This document shows positions 18,772 to 28,133 of a DNA stretch of 64,000 nt, piece after piece. The DNA is taken from contig CAZKNF010000006.1 of assembly GCA_964554105.1 (NCBI GenBank), positions 1-64,000 of the forward strand. The letters are read 5' to 3'. Within the stretch, counting starts at the first letter, position 1. Every line of letters starts with the position of its first letter. The notes under the pieces were generated by a model. It searched no databases. It was not told the origin of the DNA and saw only the letters and a list, made by a program, of their open reading frames with translations. The translations under genes were made by a program, and so were the position numbers. The stretch is from CAZKNF01 sp964554105 (lineage in GTDB: Bacteria; Bacteroidota; Rhodothermia; Rhodothermales; VXPQ01).

Positions 18772-19968
18772 ATGCGCGTAACGCTTCGTCGAAATAAAGA
18801 AAAGGACCTTCGCCGCGGCTATCCCTGGATCTTCGCAAACCAGATCGAGGACGTATCCGGCGACGCGGGACCAGGTGATGTCGTCGAGATCGCCTCCTCG
18901 AATGGTACGCTTTACGGGCTCGGGCTCTATCATCCCGACTCGCTCATTGCCGTTCGCTTTCTGACATCCGACGCATCGCGCACAGTCGACGCTCCATTTT
19001 TCCGCCAACGTCTGGAGCGGGCGCTGTCAGTACGCGCGCAGGCATTCGCTGGAAGCACGCATTATCGTCTTGTTCACAGCGAAAGCGACGGTTTTCCCGG
19101 CACCGTTCTGGATCGGTACGGTGACGTGGTAACGTGGTCGACCCTCTCGTTCGGAATGGCCCAGAGGCGGGACATTATTCTGGATTCTGTTGACGAGCTA
19201 ATGGCTCCTCGAGCGGTCGTCGAGCGGAACGATCTCCCCCTCCGAGAGAAGGACAACCTGGAGATTGGATCGGGCGTGATTCGAGGGACGTATGACAGCC
19301 CGATCAAAATACAAGAGGAGGATGTGACATTCCTCGTCGACGTTCTGCACGGTCCGAAGACCGGGTTCTTCATCGATCAAAGAATGAATCGCCAGTTTCT
19401 TCGCCGCTTTGCACGAGGGCGCCGGGTGCTCGACGTCTTTTGCGCAGACGGCGGGTTCGGGCTTCATGCTGCGGCAGCCGGAGCAGAATCGGTTCACATG
19501 CTCGATTCGTCATCGACGGCGCTCGATCGTGCGAGAAAAAACGCCGGCGAGAACGGCCTTCTAGAGAAATGCTCGTTTGAAGAGGCTGATGCACTAGACC
19601 GGCTGGGCGCGCTGGTGGATGAAGGTGCCGCGTACGACCTCATCATCCTCGATCCACCCGCCTTCGCCAAAAGTCGCCGCCAGGTAGACCAGGCCACGAA
19701 AGCGTATCAGCGCATCAATATCACGGCGCTTCAGCTTCTGCGTCCGGGAGGCATCCTCGCGACATCATCGTGCTCGCAGGCTGTATCGGAGGATGATTTC
19801 GTGAAGATCCTGGATTACAGTGTGCGCAGAAGTGGATCTGTCGTACGAACGCTGCATCGTGGATTCCAATCGCCCGACCATCCAGTCCTCCCATCAATGC
19901 CGGAAACGCACTATCTGAAATTTTTCGTTCTCGAGAAAATGGCAGACGAGATTCCGCACGAGGCATAG
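18772..19968 (+). CDS. rlmI: RlmI-like 23S rRNA (cytosine-C5) methyltransferase
   Basis: A 398-residue class I SAM methyltransferase of the RlmI/YccW type. An N-terminal PUA domain (residues ~1-75, beginning MRVTLRRNKEKDLRRGYPWI) binds RNA. The catalytic part has 'FIDQRMNRQFLRRFA', the SAM loop 'VLDVFCADGGFGLHAAAAGA', LDPPAFAKS and the late cysteine in TSSCSQAVSEDDF. A GTG three codons upstream (18763) is an alternative start; ATG at 18772 matches the family. Divergent from the porin gene; convergent with rsmB, 7 bases apart. Confidence 0.87.
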   Translation: MRVTLRRNKEKDLRRGYPWIFANQIEDVSGDAGPGDVVEIASSNGTLYGLGLYHPDSLIAVRFLTSDASRTVDAPFFRQRLERALSVRAQAFAGSTHYRLVHSESDGFPGTVLDRYGDVVTWSTLSFGMAQRRDIILDSVDELMAPRAVVERNDLPLREKDNLEIGSGVIRGTYDSPIKIQEEDVTFLVDVLHGPKTGFFIDQRMNRQFLRRFARGRRVLDVFCADGGFGLHAAAAGAESVHMLDSSSTALDRARKNAGENGLLEKCSFEEADALDRLGALVDEGAAYDLIILDPPAFAKSRRQVDQATKAYQRINITALQLLRPGGILATSSCSQAVSEDDFVKILDYSVRRSGSVVRTLHRGFQSPDHPVLPSMPETHYLKFFVLEKMADEIPHEA

Positions 19969-19975
19969 TCCGAAC

Positions 19976-21322
19976 CTACGTCTTCCGCTGCATGCGGACC
20001 CCGAATGCTCCGTCGACGCCATCTCGGAACGGCAGCGATGCGTAAAATCCTTCTTCCGTGACGAGCTCTCTCGGGACATACCTGCCCGCGTCTTCTACGA
20101 CGAAGTCATCATGACGCTCGAGGAATGCGCGGATGCGCTCCTCATTTTCCTCCGGCTCGATCGTACACGTTCCGTAGACGAGTATCCCTCCAGCCCGAAC
20201 ACATTGCGCGGACGCGTCCAGCAGGTCGTCCTGGAGCGCAACGAGCTCGACAAGGTCCTCGGGACGGCGATTCCATCGGAGGTCGGCTCGCTTACTCAAC
20301 ACACCGAATCCTGAACAGGGCGCGTCGAGAATCACTCGGTCGAACGGCTCGCGAGGCCGAAACGAGCGCATGTCGGCCGCGACGGTGGCGATACTCCGCG
20401 CGCCCAGCTTGCGCGCTCCGCGCTCGACCATCCGAAGTCGTCCCTCGTGTACGTCCACGGCTAAAATCTGGCCGCTGTCCTGCATGAGTTGTGAAGCGAG
20501 AAAGGCCTTTCCGCCGGGCGCCGCACAAACGTCCAGTACGCGTTCATGGGGTTGGGGATCGGCCAGCCGAACGATCATGGCCGCCGCCTCGTCCTGAACG
20601 AAGCAGAGTCCATCCTCCAGTAGATGGTTGCGAAGCAGGGGCTGTATTGTTCTGGTTCGAATTATATCGTGCAGAAAGACGCCCGGCTCCGACGGAATCG
20701 CAAGTGTTTCAAATCGCTCACGCAGCTCGTCCGGCGTAATCCGAAGCGTGTTGGCCCGCACGGCGTACACAGGCCGAACATTGTTCCATTCGAGCAGACG
20801 CTCGCATGCTTCAGAACCATACCTCTCGAGCCAACGCCTCACCATCCACGTCGGATGCGAGTGCCGGATACCGAGGTCGTCGGCCTGATCCCCAGTATCC
20901 GGCTCCGGCAGTGCGTCGCGGTGCCGCAGGACGCTGCGCAGAATACCGTTCACGAGACCCCCGGCGCCCCTGCGAACCTCCGCTTTTGCGAGATTTACTG
21001 CCTCACTGACTGCTGCATACGAGGGTGTCTCAAGGAAAATAATGTCATAGAGCCCGATCCTCAGAATTTGCCTGAGTGCAAATTCCATCTTTTCCAGGTC
21101 TCCGCGATAGAAATGGTCAAGGATAAAATCGAGGCGGCGACGCCATCGCGTGACTCCAGCGACGTACTCCATGGACTGTCGCTCGTCACGAGCGCCCCAG
21201 TCCTCTCCAGTTCCCGCGGCACCTATGCCGACGTACGCACCTTGCTCCTCGATGCGAAGAAGGCGTTGAAGAACCTCACGTCGCACCGCCGATGCCGAAC
21301 TGGAGGTGTCCTCGTTATTCAT
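19976..21322 (-). CDS. rsmB: 16S rRNA (cytosine-967-C5) methyltransferase
   Basis: A 448-residue RsmB/Sun protein. Residues ~10-150 form the NusB-like RNA-binding domain, including 'RQILRIGLYDIIFLETP' and 'VNLAKAEVRRGAGGLVNGILR'. The methyltransferase part follows with the SAM loop VLDVCAAPGGKAF, the first cysteine motif DAPCSGFGVL and the catalytic YGTCTIEPEENE. The start at 21322 (MNNEDTSSSASAVRREVLQ) suits the domain. It appears to be the last gene of a CDF exporter-flavoprotein-rsmB series. Confidence 0.93.
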   Translation of the reverse strand: MNNEDTSSSASAVRREVLQRLLRIEEQGAYVGIGAAGTGEDWGARDERQSMEYVAGVTRWRRRLDFILDHFYRGDLEKMEFALRQILRIGLYDIIFLETPSYAAVSEAVNLAKAEVRRGAGGLVNGILRSVLRHRDALPEPDTGDQADDLGIRHSHPTWMVRRWLERYGSEACERLLEWNNVRPVYAVRANTLRITPDELRERFETLAIPSEPGVFLHDIIRTRTIQPLLRNHLLEDGLCFVQDEAAAMIVRLADPQPHERVLDVCAAPGGKAFLASQLMQDSGQILAVDVHEGRLRMVERGARKLGARSIATVAADMRSFRPREPFDRVILDAPCSGFGVLSKRADLRWNRRPEDLVELVALQDDLLDASAQCVRAGGILVYGTCTIEPEENEERIRAFLERHDDFVVEDAGRYVPRELVTEEGFYASLPFRDGVDGAFGVRMQRKT

Positions 21323-21372
21323 TGAGTCGTGTCGTTGACCGCTGCCCACCACTCGTTAATTGTCCCGTACAT

Positions 21373-22764
21373 TCATCGTCGTCCCGCAGCAGATGCCTTC
21401 TTCCATGCTTCATTCGCAGCCACAACAAGTGGATCGAGCGACGGAGCGAACGGCGGCGTGTAGATTACATCGAGATCGCGAATGGCCTTCACCGTCCATC
21501 CATCGCGAATTAGAGGCACGAGTACATTTAACCGTTGCGCTGCGCCCTCCTTTCCGATCACTTCTGCTCCCAACAGGCGACCGGACCCGCGCTCCACAAC
21601 CGTCCGCACGTGAATCGGCTTGCTGCCGGGGTAGATTTTTACTCGTGACCAGTGCTTGACGGATGACGAGACCGCATCGAATCCGGCGGACTTCGCTTCC
21701 TCGAGACGCAGCCCTGCCGCAGCTACCTCCAGTTCGAACACCTTTACCGCCGATGCCGGGCTGACGCCCGGAAACGTTGCCTGCGTTCCGTCTCCGCGGC
21801 GAGCTGCGTTCTGCGCCGCTACTCGTGCGGTACGAAACGCGGCAGGCGAAAGCGGCACGTGGACGCGCGCGCCGTCCACAATCCGCCGCACCTCAGCCAG
21901 ATCGCCGCATGCCCATACATTCTCTAAGTTTGTACGCATCTCATCGTTCGTGGCCAGCGCCCCCGTGCCGCCAACCTTCGCGCCCGCTTCTTCGGCGAGC
22001 TCGGTGTTTGGGGTGGTGCCAATGGCAACGACCACCAGCTGGCAGCCGATCCGCTCTCCGACATCCGTCACTACGGCATCTACCCTCCCGTCGCTGTCGC
22101 GTCCGAGCACCGCGCCTCGTTCCGGCCGAATGAGAACGCCATTGCTCTTCAATTCGTCGACGATCAACCCACTGAACTCGGCGTCGAGATACGCCGGCAG
22201 CGGCCGGCCGGCCGGCTCGAGAATCGATACCCGGATGTCGCGCGCGGCCAGCGCTTCGGCGACCTCGATGCCCACATACCCCGCACCGAGGACGACGGCG
22301 TGTGGCACTTCATGCGTATCCAGATAGCCACGCAGCTTTATCGCATCATCCAGCCGGCGCATTGGAAACACGTTCTCTGCGTCGAGCCCGTCGATTTCCG
22401 GCATCCGTGCACGAGCGCCCATCGCGAGAATGAAGGTGTCAAACTGCTCCTCTCGTTCCGTTCCGGCGGACAAATCGCGAACGCGAAGACGATTCTTTTC
22501 CGGTTCGATGGACGTAACCCGGTGCCGAACATGGACCTTCGCTCCACGCGTACGCTCGAATTCCGCAGGTGTCAGTACGACAAGCCGGTGATAGTCCTCG
22601 ATCCATCCGGCTATATAGTAGGGCATCTCGCATGCGCCGTAGGATATATGGGCATCCTGCTCGAAGAGTACGACGTCGGCTTCCGGATCGCTGCGCACGG
22701 CCTGGGCCGCTGCCGCAGGACCAGACGCTACACCACCGATCACGGCAATTCTCTGGCGCGCCAT
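21373..22764 (-). CDS. CoA-disulfide reductase-like FAD/NAD(P) oxidoreductase
   Basis: A 463-residue two-dinucleotide-fold flavoprotein. Features are 'RIAVIGGVASGPAAAAQA' (FAD), a single redox-type cysteine in SYGACEMPYYI (near residue 45), 'HAVVLGAGYVGIEVAEALA' (NAD(P)) and 'VWACGDLAEV' (second FAD motif). The C-terminal dimerisation domain is complete. The lone Cys in this place is typical of CoA-disulfide reductases, NADH oxidases and related CoA-persulfide reductases. Start and upstream stop share a base (TGATG) with the CDF gene, so they are co-translated. Which disulfide it reduces is open. Confidence 0.83.
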   Translation of the reverse strand: MARQRIAVIGGVASGPAAAAQAVRSDPEADVVLFEQDAHISYGACEMPYYIAGWIEDYHRLVVLTPAEFERTRGAKVHVRHRVTSIEPEKNRLRVRDLSAGTEREEQFDTFILAMGARARMPEIDGLDAENVFPMRRLDDAIKLRGYLDTHEVPHAVVLGAGYVGIEVAEALAARDIRVSILEPAGRPLPAYLDAEFSGLIVDELKSNGVLIRPERGAVLGRDSDGRVDAVVTDVGERIGCQLVVVAIGTTPNTELAEEAGAKVGGTGALATNDEMRTNLENVWACGDLAEVRRIVDGARVHVPLSPAAFRTARVAAQNAARRGDGTQATFPGVSPASAVKVFELEVAAAGLRLEEAKSAGFDAVSSSVKHWSRVKIYPGSKPIHVRTVVERGSGRLLGAEVIGKEGAAQRLNVLVPLIRDGWTVKAIRDLDVIYTPPFAPSLDPLVVAANEAWKKASAAGRR

Positions 22765-23711
22765 CAAGGACGGGCTTCGTTAATGACAGATGGATCGCCC
22801 AGCGGATCGGCAGGCTCGGCATGCCCTTCAGGATGGGCAATTTCGTGATGATCGGGCTCCAGATGGGCGGTGACGAATACTTCGTCCTTCGGGAATGCAC
22901 TCACGATGCGCTCCTCTACAGCATGCGATCGATCGTGCGCTTCGGTGATGCTCAGATTCTCCGGAAAGAGGAGATGGTATTCAATCCAGATCTGATCGTG
23001 AATCTGCCGATGTCGAAGCTGGTGAAAGTTCGAAACGACCCCGTCCTCGCGCGCTTGTTCAAGCGTCTGAAGAATGACTGACGTGTACTCATCGTCCGCC
23101 CGCTCCATCAAACCGGAGAACGAACGCCGCATGAGCCTCAAGCCGGTCCACATAATATTGACCGCGACGAGAATGGCCACTAGCGGGTCAAGCCAGATGA
23201 TATCCGTCAACCAGACAAGCCCGATTCCGATCAGCACGCCGACGCTGGTCCACATGTCAGTCAGCACGTGCTGCCCGTTCGAGACGAGCACGAGATTGTT
23301 GTAGCGTCGCCCGATGCGGACGAGGTAAAGTCCCAGCGCCAGGTTGATGACAGTGAGACCCGCCAGGATGAGCAGACCCACATCCAGACGAGCGAGCGAC
23401 GGCCCCAGAACCAGATCGCCCACCGCCGTATAGACGATCGCGACCGCTGCTAAGATAATTAACAGGCCCTCGAGGCCGGACGAAAAGTACGCAATCTTAC
23501 CGTGACCGTACGGATGCCCCGGGTCCGCCGGTTGAAATGCGTACCACAGGGAGAATCCAACGAACGCGGTCGCCAGTAGATGAACGACCGACTCGGCCGC
23601 ATCCGAAAAGATGGCGGCGCTCCCCGTGAGGAAGTATGCCGTCAGCTTGCCCGCCAGCATGACGAACGAAACCGCAAGACTGAGCAGCATCGCTCGACGA
23701 CGCGGATCCAT
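22764..23711 (-). CDS. Cation diffusion facilitator (CDF) metal exporter
   Basis: A 315-residue inner-membrane metal/proton antiporter with six helices and a cytoplasmic C-terminal domain. The start at 23711 (MDPRRRAMLLSLAVSF) has a GAGAGAA site upstream. The helix-5 metal pair is HxxxD (QHVLTDMW). Helix 2 reads SDAAESVVHLL, giving Glu and His where many family members have His/Asp and Asp, a variant metal site. The C-terminal tail is His-rich (EPDHHEIAHPEGHAEP). Substrates of the family are Zn, Fe, Mn or Co; selectivity here is not predictable. Confidence 0.88.
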   Translation of the reverse strand: MDPRRRAMLLSLAVSFVMLAGKLTAYFLTGSAAIFSDAAESVVHLLATAFVGFSLWYAFQPADPGHPYGHGKIAYFSSGLEGLLIILAAVAIVYTAVGDLVLGPSLARLDVGLLILAGLTVINLALGLYLVRIGRRYNNLVLVSNGQHVLTDMWTSVGVLIGIGLVWLTDIIWLDPLVAILVAVNIMWTGLRLMRRSFSGLMERADDEYTSVILQTLEQAREDGVVSNFHQLRHRQIHDQIWIEYHLLFPENLSITEAHDRSHAVEERIVSAFPKDEVFVTAHLEPDHHEIAHPEGHAEPADPLGDPSVINEARP

Positions 23712-23843
23712 TATATTCTCTCTGTTGCTGTGTTCGACATCCATGCGCAATGCACCCTCTCGCGTGGAAAAAGTCGAACGTGTTACTGCAGACGATGCTC
23801 CATGTGCATCTCTCGCACAGCGTATCTTACCTGGAATATCCAG

Positions 23844-24758
23844 ATGCAGTCAGAACCCATGATAAACCTCGAGCACGTCGGGATTGCTGTAGATGATGCT
23901 TCGTCGTCACTTGCGATGATCGCCGACGTTCTGCAAAAAAGCCACTACAAGTCGGAAACGCTAAAGACCGACGCCGTCCGAACGTACTTTCTCCCGGCCG
24001 GCCCGGCGAAGCTCGAGCTGCTCGAGCCGCTAAGCGCCGACTCGCCAATCGCGAAATTCCTGAGGAAGAGGGGTCCCGGACTCCACCACCTCGCGTTCGA
24101 GGTCGACGACATCCACCGGACCTACGATCGACTTGTCGAGGCAGGCGTCAGAGTCATCGACGACGCACCTCGTCCGGGTGCCGACGGTAAGCTTATCTTC
24201 TTCGTTCATCCAGAAGACACGGGTGGGGTACTATTCGAGTTCTGCCAGGCTAACCGAAGCATTCTCATAGATATCGAGATCGGCGACACGGACCGGCGGT
24301 TCCGCCTGCGGCACGCCGGGCGGGCACTTCATCCGCCCACTCTGGTCGTGAACGATGCTTTCGAGAACATCGAAATGCTGGCCGCCCGGCTCGAACAGAG
24401 TGCGTATGTGCTCGCGACCTCCGAAGAGACACCCCTCGACGGCTCCGCACTTCTCGACGCCGCAGGTATCGACCGCGTCCACCTCGTGGCTTCGACACGA
24501 CATTTCAGGCACCTCAACCTTCCGCCCGAACGACTGCGGTCGACGATACTAGTTGTGAACGATGAGGAGGATGGGCTGCCCGGTCACAAAAACCGATTGG
24601 AAAATATGCTGATCGCCGCATCTCCGACCCACGCCCCAGCAGCGGCGCGGCTCTGGTCGAACGCGACGGACGCCGGCATCGTCGTTGCCGAAGAAAACCT
24701 TCTGGCGCGCGCCATACAGGCGCACATCGAGAGAATAGAAGGACTCGGCGTCTCGTAA
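23844..24758 (+). CDS. mce: Methylmalonyl-CoA epimerase with an extra C-terminal domain
   Basis: A 304-residue protein. Residues 1-138 are a full methylmalonyl-CoA epimerase (vicinal-oxygen-chelate fold) with metal ligands in EHVGIAV (His11), GLHHLAFEV (His82) and VLFEFC (Glu132). It interconverts R and S methylmalonyl-CoA in propionate metabolism. The family is normally about 135-150 residues long. The extra ~160 residues resemble an alpha/beta hydrolase in outline: PPTLVVNDAFEN, then AAGIDRVHLVASTRH, then PERLRSTILVVND, but the nucleophile-elbow and oxyanion motifs are lost. Start at 23844 or the Met five codons later is uncertain. The upstream open frame is not coding. No mutase gene is in the window. 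Confidence 0.82.
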   Translation: MQSEPMINLEHVGIAVDDASSSLAMIADVLQKSHYKSETLKTDAVRTYFLPAGPAKLELLEPLSADSPIAKFLRKRGPGLHHLAFEVDDIHRTYDRLVEAGVRVIDDAPRPGADGKLIFFVHPEDTGGVLFEFCQANRSILIDIEIGDTDRRFRLRHAGRALHPPTLVVNDAFENIEMLAARLEQSAYVLATSEETPLDGSALLDAAGIDRVHLVASTRHFRHLNLPPERLRSTILVVNDEEDGLPGHKNRLENMLIAASPTHAPAAARLWSNATDAGIVVAEENLLARAIQAHIERIEGLGVS

Positions 24759-24819
24759 CGGTGTAAATTCCTTCGGCTTATTACTTTCGCAATCTGCCAG
24801 CGATTCGACGACCCGTCCG

Positions 24820-25962
24820 TTATGGAGAGATTTCTTCGAACGATTCACGCAGCACGGCATCCAGCTCATCCGACCCGGCAGCAGCCGGAAAGATCGCCAC
24901 ACCCCGAAGGCCCGCTTCCCGTACGAATTCGTACTTTCTGCGCAGACTTTCGGCATCCTCGAACCACCCCTGGCGCCATCCGGTGGAGTCTTGAAAAGCA
25001 TAGTATGGGGATCCACTCGTGGAATCGCGCCGAAGGCCATGCGTCATCGCCTCCTCCATCGCGGAACGCCGCGAGTCAGGCGCCAGCACCGTGTCGCCCG
25101 GGGCATAGCTGAGCGTGACCCCGCTCCCGGTCGTGCGAGCGCCGGGCTGATCCGATTCTGCGGGCCATTCGTATCCGAAATACGGAACGCTCATAACGAT
25201 CTTGTCGCTCGGCACGCCCAGGTCCTCCAGGCGCTGCACGATATATCTCCAATTCCGATTGCCCCATCCCTCGAGGCCGGCAATCGGGCCGGTCCGATCC
25301 TCGTTCCGCCCGTGCAAGTCGTAGCCCTGAACGACGAAGTAATCGACGTTTCGTGCAAGGGAGGCCTCATCCACCACATCGCTCTCGTCGTAGGCGAGCA
25401 GGTAGAGTGACAATGTGGCCTCGGATCTAATCGCTCGCATCTCCTCACGAAGTCGTTCGACAAAACTCGTGAATCGATCCCGCACTCCATCGGGAACCGG
25501 CTGATAGATTTCGAAATCGAGCTGAATGCCGCCGACTGCGGGACTGTCACGGAGCAGTCCAAGCAGTGTCTCAAGCAACTTTTCGGATGACGTTGCGCTC
25601 GAGAATATGTGTTCGAACGACTCCTGCCGAAACAAGGTGGCTACCGGTGTGACGCGAATGCCGTTCTCGATGAGCCTCTGCTGCAGGGTGAACCACCTGT
25701 CCGGCCAGCCATGACGCTCCGCAATGGCACCCGTCGAGTCAAGGTCGATAGAAAAGAAATAGATCTCATCGAAGATGGCAGGGTCGTAGGTCGGATTCTC
25801 ACCCTGGATCCAGAACGGATGATAACCGGCGATGAGAAACTGACCTGCATCGGTCGCTGGCAAAACGCGATCTTCAACAGTCGGACTCGATGTTGCACAT
25901 CCGGCCAGCAGCAGCGCGGTGAGGACAGAGAACGTCTGAGCAGATCGCATGCACCGTGCCAT
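24820..25962 (-). CDS. GH18-like glycosidase lipoprotein
   Basis: A 380-residue exported lipoprotein with the modified cysteine in LLLAGC (Cys22 from the chosen start). The mature part is a TIM barrel of the glycoside hydrolase 18 superfamily. The catalytic loop reads GGIQLDFEIYQP, matching the DxxDxDxE-type motif with the acid Glu and preceding Asp kept. 'VQGYDLHG' and 'VMSVPYFGYEWP' match later barrel strands. Relatives include chitinase-like and peptidoglycan-binding YaaH-type proteins; substrate is not predictable. Starts at 25962 or 25950 are both possible, and neither has a strong ribosome site. Convergent with the epimerase gene. Confidence 0.78.
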   Translation of the reverse strand: MARCMRSAQTFSVLTALLLAGCATSSPTVEDRVLPATDAGQFLIAGYHPFWIQGENPTYDPAIFDEIYFFSIDLDSTGAIAERHGWPDRWFTLQQRLIENGIRVTPVATLFRQESFEHIFSSATSSEKLLETLLGLLRDSPAVGGIQLDFEIYQPVPDGVRDRFTSFVERLREEMRAIRSEATLSLYLLAYDESDVVDEASLARNVDYFVVQGYDLHGRNEDRTGPIAGLEGWGNRNWRYIVQRLEDLGVPSDKIVMSVPYFGYEWPAESDQPGARTTGSGVTLSYAPGDTVLAPDSRRSAMEEAMTHGLRRDSTSGSPYYAFQDSTGWRQGWFEDAESLRRKYEFVREAGLRGVAIFPAAAGSDELDAVLRESFEEISP

Positions 25963-26205
25963 TTTAATTGAAGAACCGACCGATGACCAATAAAGACATG
26001 TCATGGATGGGCCGCATCACGGCTGCGTAATAAGATTGCTATACCCCCCGATTCGGCGGGCCTGAATATTGGATCACCGCGGGTCTCCACGCAGCGGTTG
26101 GTTGAACAATTCAGTCCGGCTTTTCGTTCAGCAGGTGCCGACTTCGATGTTCCGCAGAGCGGCTTCATGAGCGAGGCTCGAAGCTGCCACAGCTCTATAC
26201 ATTCC

Positions 26206-28047
26206 ATGGAATCCGATCTCAACGATAAACTTTCCAGCATTCCCCGGCAGCCTGGTGTATACCAGCACAAGGACGCGGACGGAAACGTTATCTACGTCGG
26301 AAAGGCGAAGAACCTTCGCAGCCGCGTGCGCTCGTACTTCCAGGAAGGAAGGCCGCGAGACGGCCGCCTCGCTGTGATGATCAGGAAAATTGAAGATGTC
26401 GAGGTGATTGTAACCGACACGGAGGCCGAGGCGCTCATCCTCGAAAACAACCTCATCAAAAAACTCAAACCTCGCTACAACATCAATCTACGGGATGATA
26501 AAACCTTCCCGTACATCTGCATCAAGAATGAACGCTTTCCGCGTGTTTTCCCGACGCGGAACGTGCGCAAGGACGGATCGAAGTACTTCGGTCCGTACAC
26601 CGACGTGAAGAACATGAAGTTGATGCTTCGGACCATTAGGTCGATCTTCAAGCTTCGTACGTGCAATCTCAACCTATCGCAGGATGCAATCGCATCCGGC
26701 AAGTACGAGCCATGCCTGGAATTCCATATTCAAAAGTGCGCGGCGCCGTGTGTTGGGAATCAGTCGGAAGCATCGTATAACCAGACGATTGTACAGGTAG
26801 AAAAGCTGCTGAACGGCCACACCAGGGAACTCATTGATCTACTGTGTGACGAGATGCAGCGTCTCGCTGACGAAACGAAATACGAAGAGGCCGCGCAGAT
26901 GCGCGACCGCATCCGTGCACTAGAAAAATATTCACGTCGACAGAAGGTTGTCAGCACGGAGGAAGTCGACCGCGATCTCTTCGCACTGGCGGTCGATCGC
27001 GAGGAGGACGTGGCGTGCGGAGTCTTGTTCAAGGTCCGCGAAGGAAAAGTCATCGGACGCCTGCACCGATACATGCGCAGAATTGAGGGCTCCTTAGACG
27101 AGGCTCTAATGCAGCGCTTTCTCGAGAGCTACTATACGGAAACCTCCTTTTTTCCCGAGGAGGTACTGCTGGGCTCCGATACGGCGGAGCCGGAACCGCT
27201 AGAGGACATCCTGGCACAGGAGCGCGGCAAGAAGGTGCCGATAAAGGTTCCGCAGCGCGGCCCTAAAGCCGGACTCATGAAAATGGTCGATACGAACGCG
27301 TGGATGCTGCTTGAGGAGTGGAAGCTCCAAAAGATGAAGCGCGGAGAGGACCGCATACCTCACGCTGTAAAGCAGCTGCAAAAAGACCTCCGCCTCGACG
27401 CGCTCCCGCGGCACATCGAATGCTTCGACATCTCGCATCTCAGCGGCACCGGCACCGTGGCGTCCTGTGTCGTTTTCCGGGACGGCAGAACCCGGAAAAG
27501 CGACTACCGGCACTATAAAATACGCAGCACCGAGCACGGCAGGCCCGACGATTTCCTCGCCATGCGGGAGGTGATCGTACGCCGCTACGGCAAGATCGCG
27601 AAGGACGGTGGACCCTGGCCTGATCTGGTCGTCATCGACGGCGGAAAAGGCCAACTGTCGAGTGCGGCGAAGGCCCTGCAGGAAACCGGCACGTACGGCA
27701 AATTTCCCGTCATCGGGTTAGCGAAGCGTCTGGAGGAGGTCTACTTTCCAGGAGATTCCGAACCGCTTTTTATCGCGAAAGCGTCGACGTCATTGCAGCT
27801 GCTGCAGCGCGTGCGCAACGAGGCACATCGCTTCGCGATCACCTTTCAGCGAAAACAGCGCAAGAAAGACACCCTGCACACTGAACTACTCCAGATTCCC
27901 GGCATCGGAAAGAAGAGAGCGCAGAAGCTAATCAAGGAGTTCGGATCCGTCAAGCGCGTGAGAGAGGCCGATGAGCCGGCGGTCGCCGACGTGGTCGGAC
28001 CGGCGGCAGCGGGCAGGATCAGCGACTTCTTCAGTGAACGAGTCTAG
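26206..28047 (+). CDS. uvrC: Excinuclease ABC subunit C
   Basis: UvrC makes the two incisions in nucleotide excision repair. From the start at 26206 (MESDLNDKLSSIPRQPGVYQ) there are 613 residues. The GIY-YIG nuclease domain is at ~15-95 (PGVYQHKDADGNVIYVGKAKN). The UVR domain that binds UvrB is at ~205-240 (DETKYEEAAQMRDRIRAL). The RNase H-like nuclease begins near 'ECFDISHLSGTGTVASCVVF', and tandem helix-hairpin-helix motifs close the protein (IPGIGKKRAQKLIKEFGS). The frame is open upstream to 26098, but that part lacks family similarity. The 243 bases between it and the GH18-like gene hold no feature I can support. Confidence 0.95.
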   Translation: MESDLNDKLSSIPRQPGVYQHKDADGNVIYVGKAKNLRSRVRSYFQEGRPRDGRLAVMIRKIEDVEVIVTDTEAEALILENNLIKKLKPRYNINLRDDKTFPYICIKNERFPRVFPTRNVRKDGSKYFGPYTDVKNMKLMLRTIRSIFKLRTCNLNLSQDAIASGKYEPCLEFHIQKCAAPCVGNQSEASYNQTIVQVEKLLNGHTRELIDLLCDEMQRLADETKYEEAAQMRDRIRALEKYSRRQKVVSTEEVDRDLFALAVDREEDVACGVLFKVREGKVIGRLHRYMRRIEGSLDEALMQRFLESYYTETSFFPEEVLLGSDTAEPEPLEDILAQERGKKVPIKVPQRGPKAGLMKMVDTNAWMLLEEWKLQKMKRGEDRIPHAVKQLQKDLRLDALPRHIECFDISHLSGTGTVASCVVFRDGRTRKSDYRHYKIRSTEHGRPDDFLAMREVIVRRYGKIAKDGGPWPDLVVIDGGKGQLSSAAKALQETGTYGKFPVIGLAKRLEEVYFPGDSEPLFIAKASTSLQLLQRVRNEAHRFAITFQRKQRKKDTLHTELLQIPGIGKKRAQKLIKEFGSVKRVREADEPAVADVVGPAAAGRISDFFSERV

Positions 28048-28133
28048 GACGTCGTTTTTGTCGCCGAGATGAAAATGCCCCGCCGCGTCGCTATGTTCAG
28101 CCCTCCGATCTACCACATCATTCGTGGAAGGAT

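Noticed and set aside
26001..26270. 89-codon minus-strand frame upstream of uvrC
   Set aside because: It overlaps the true uvrC start and resembles no protein.
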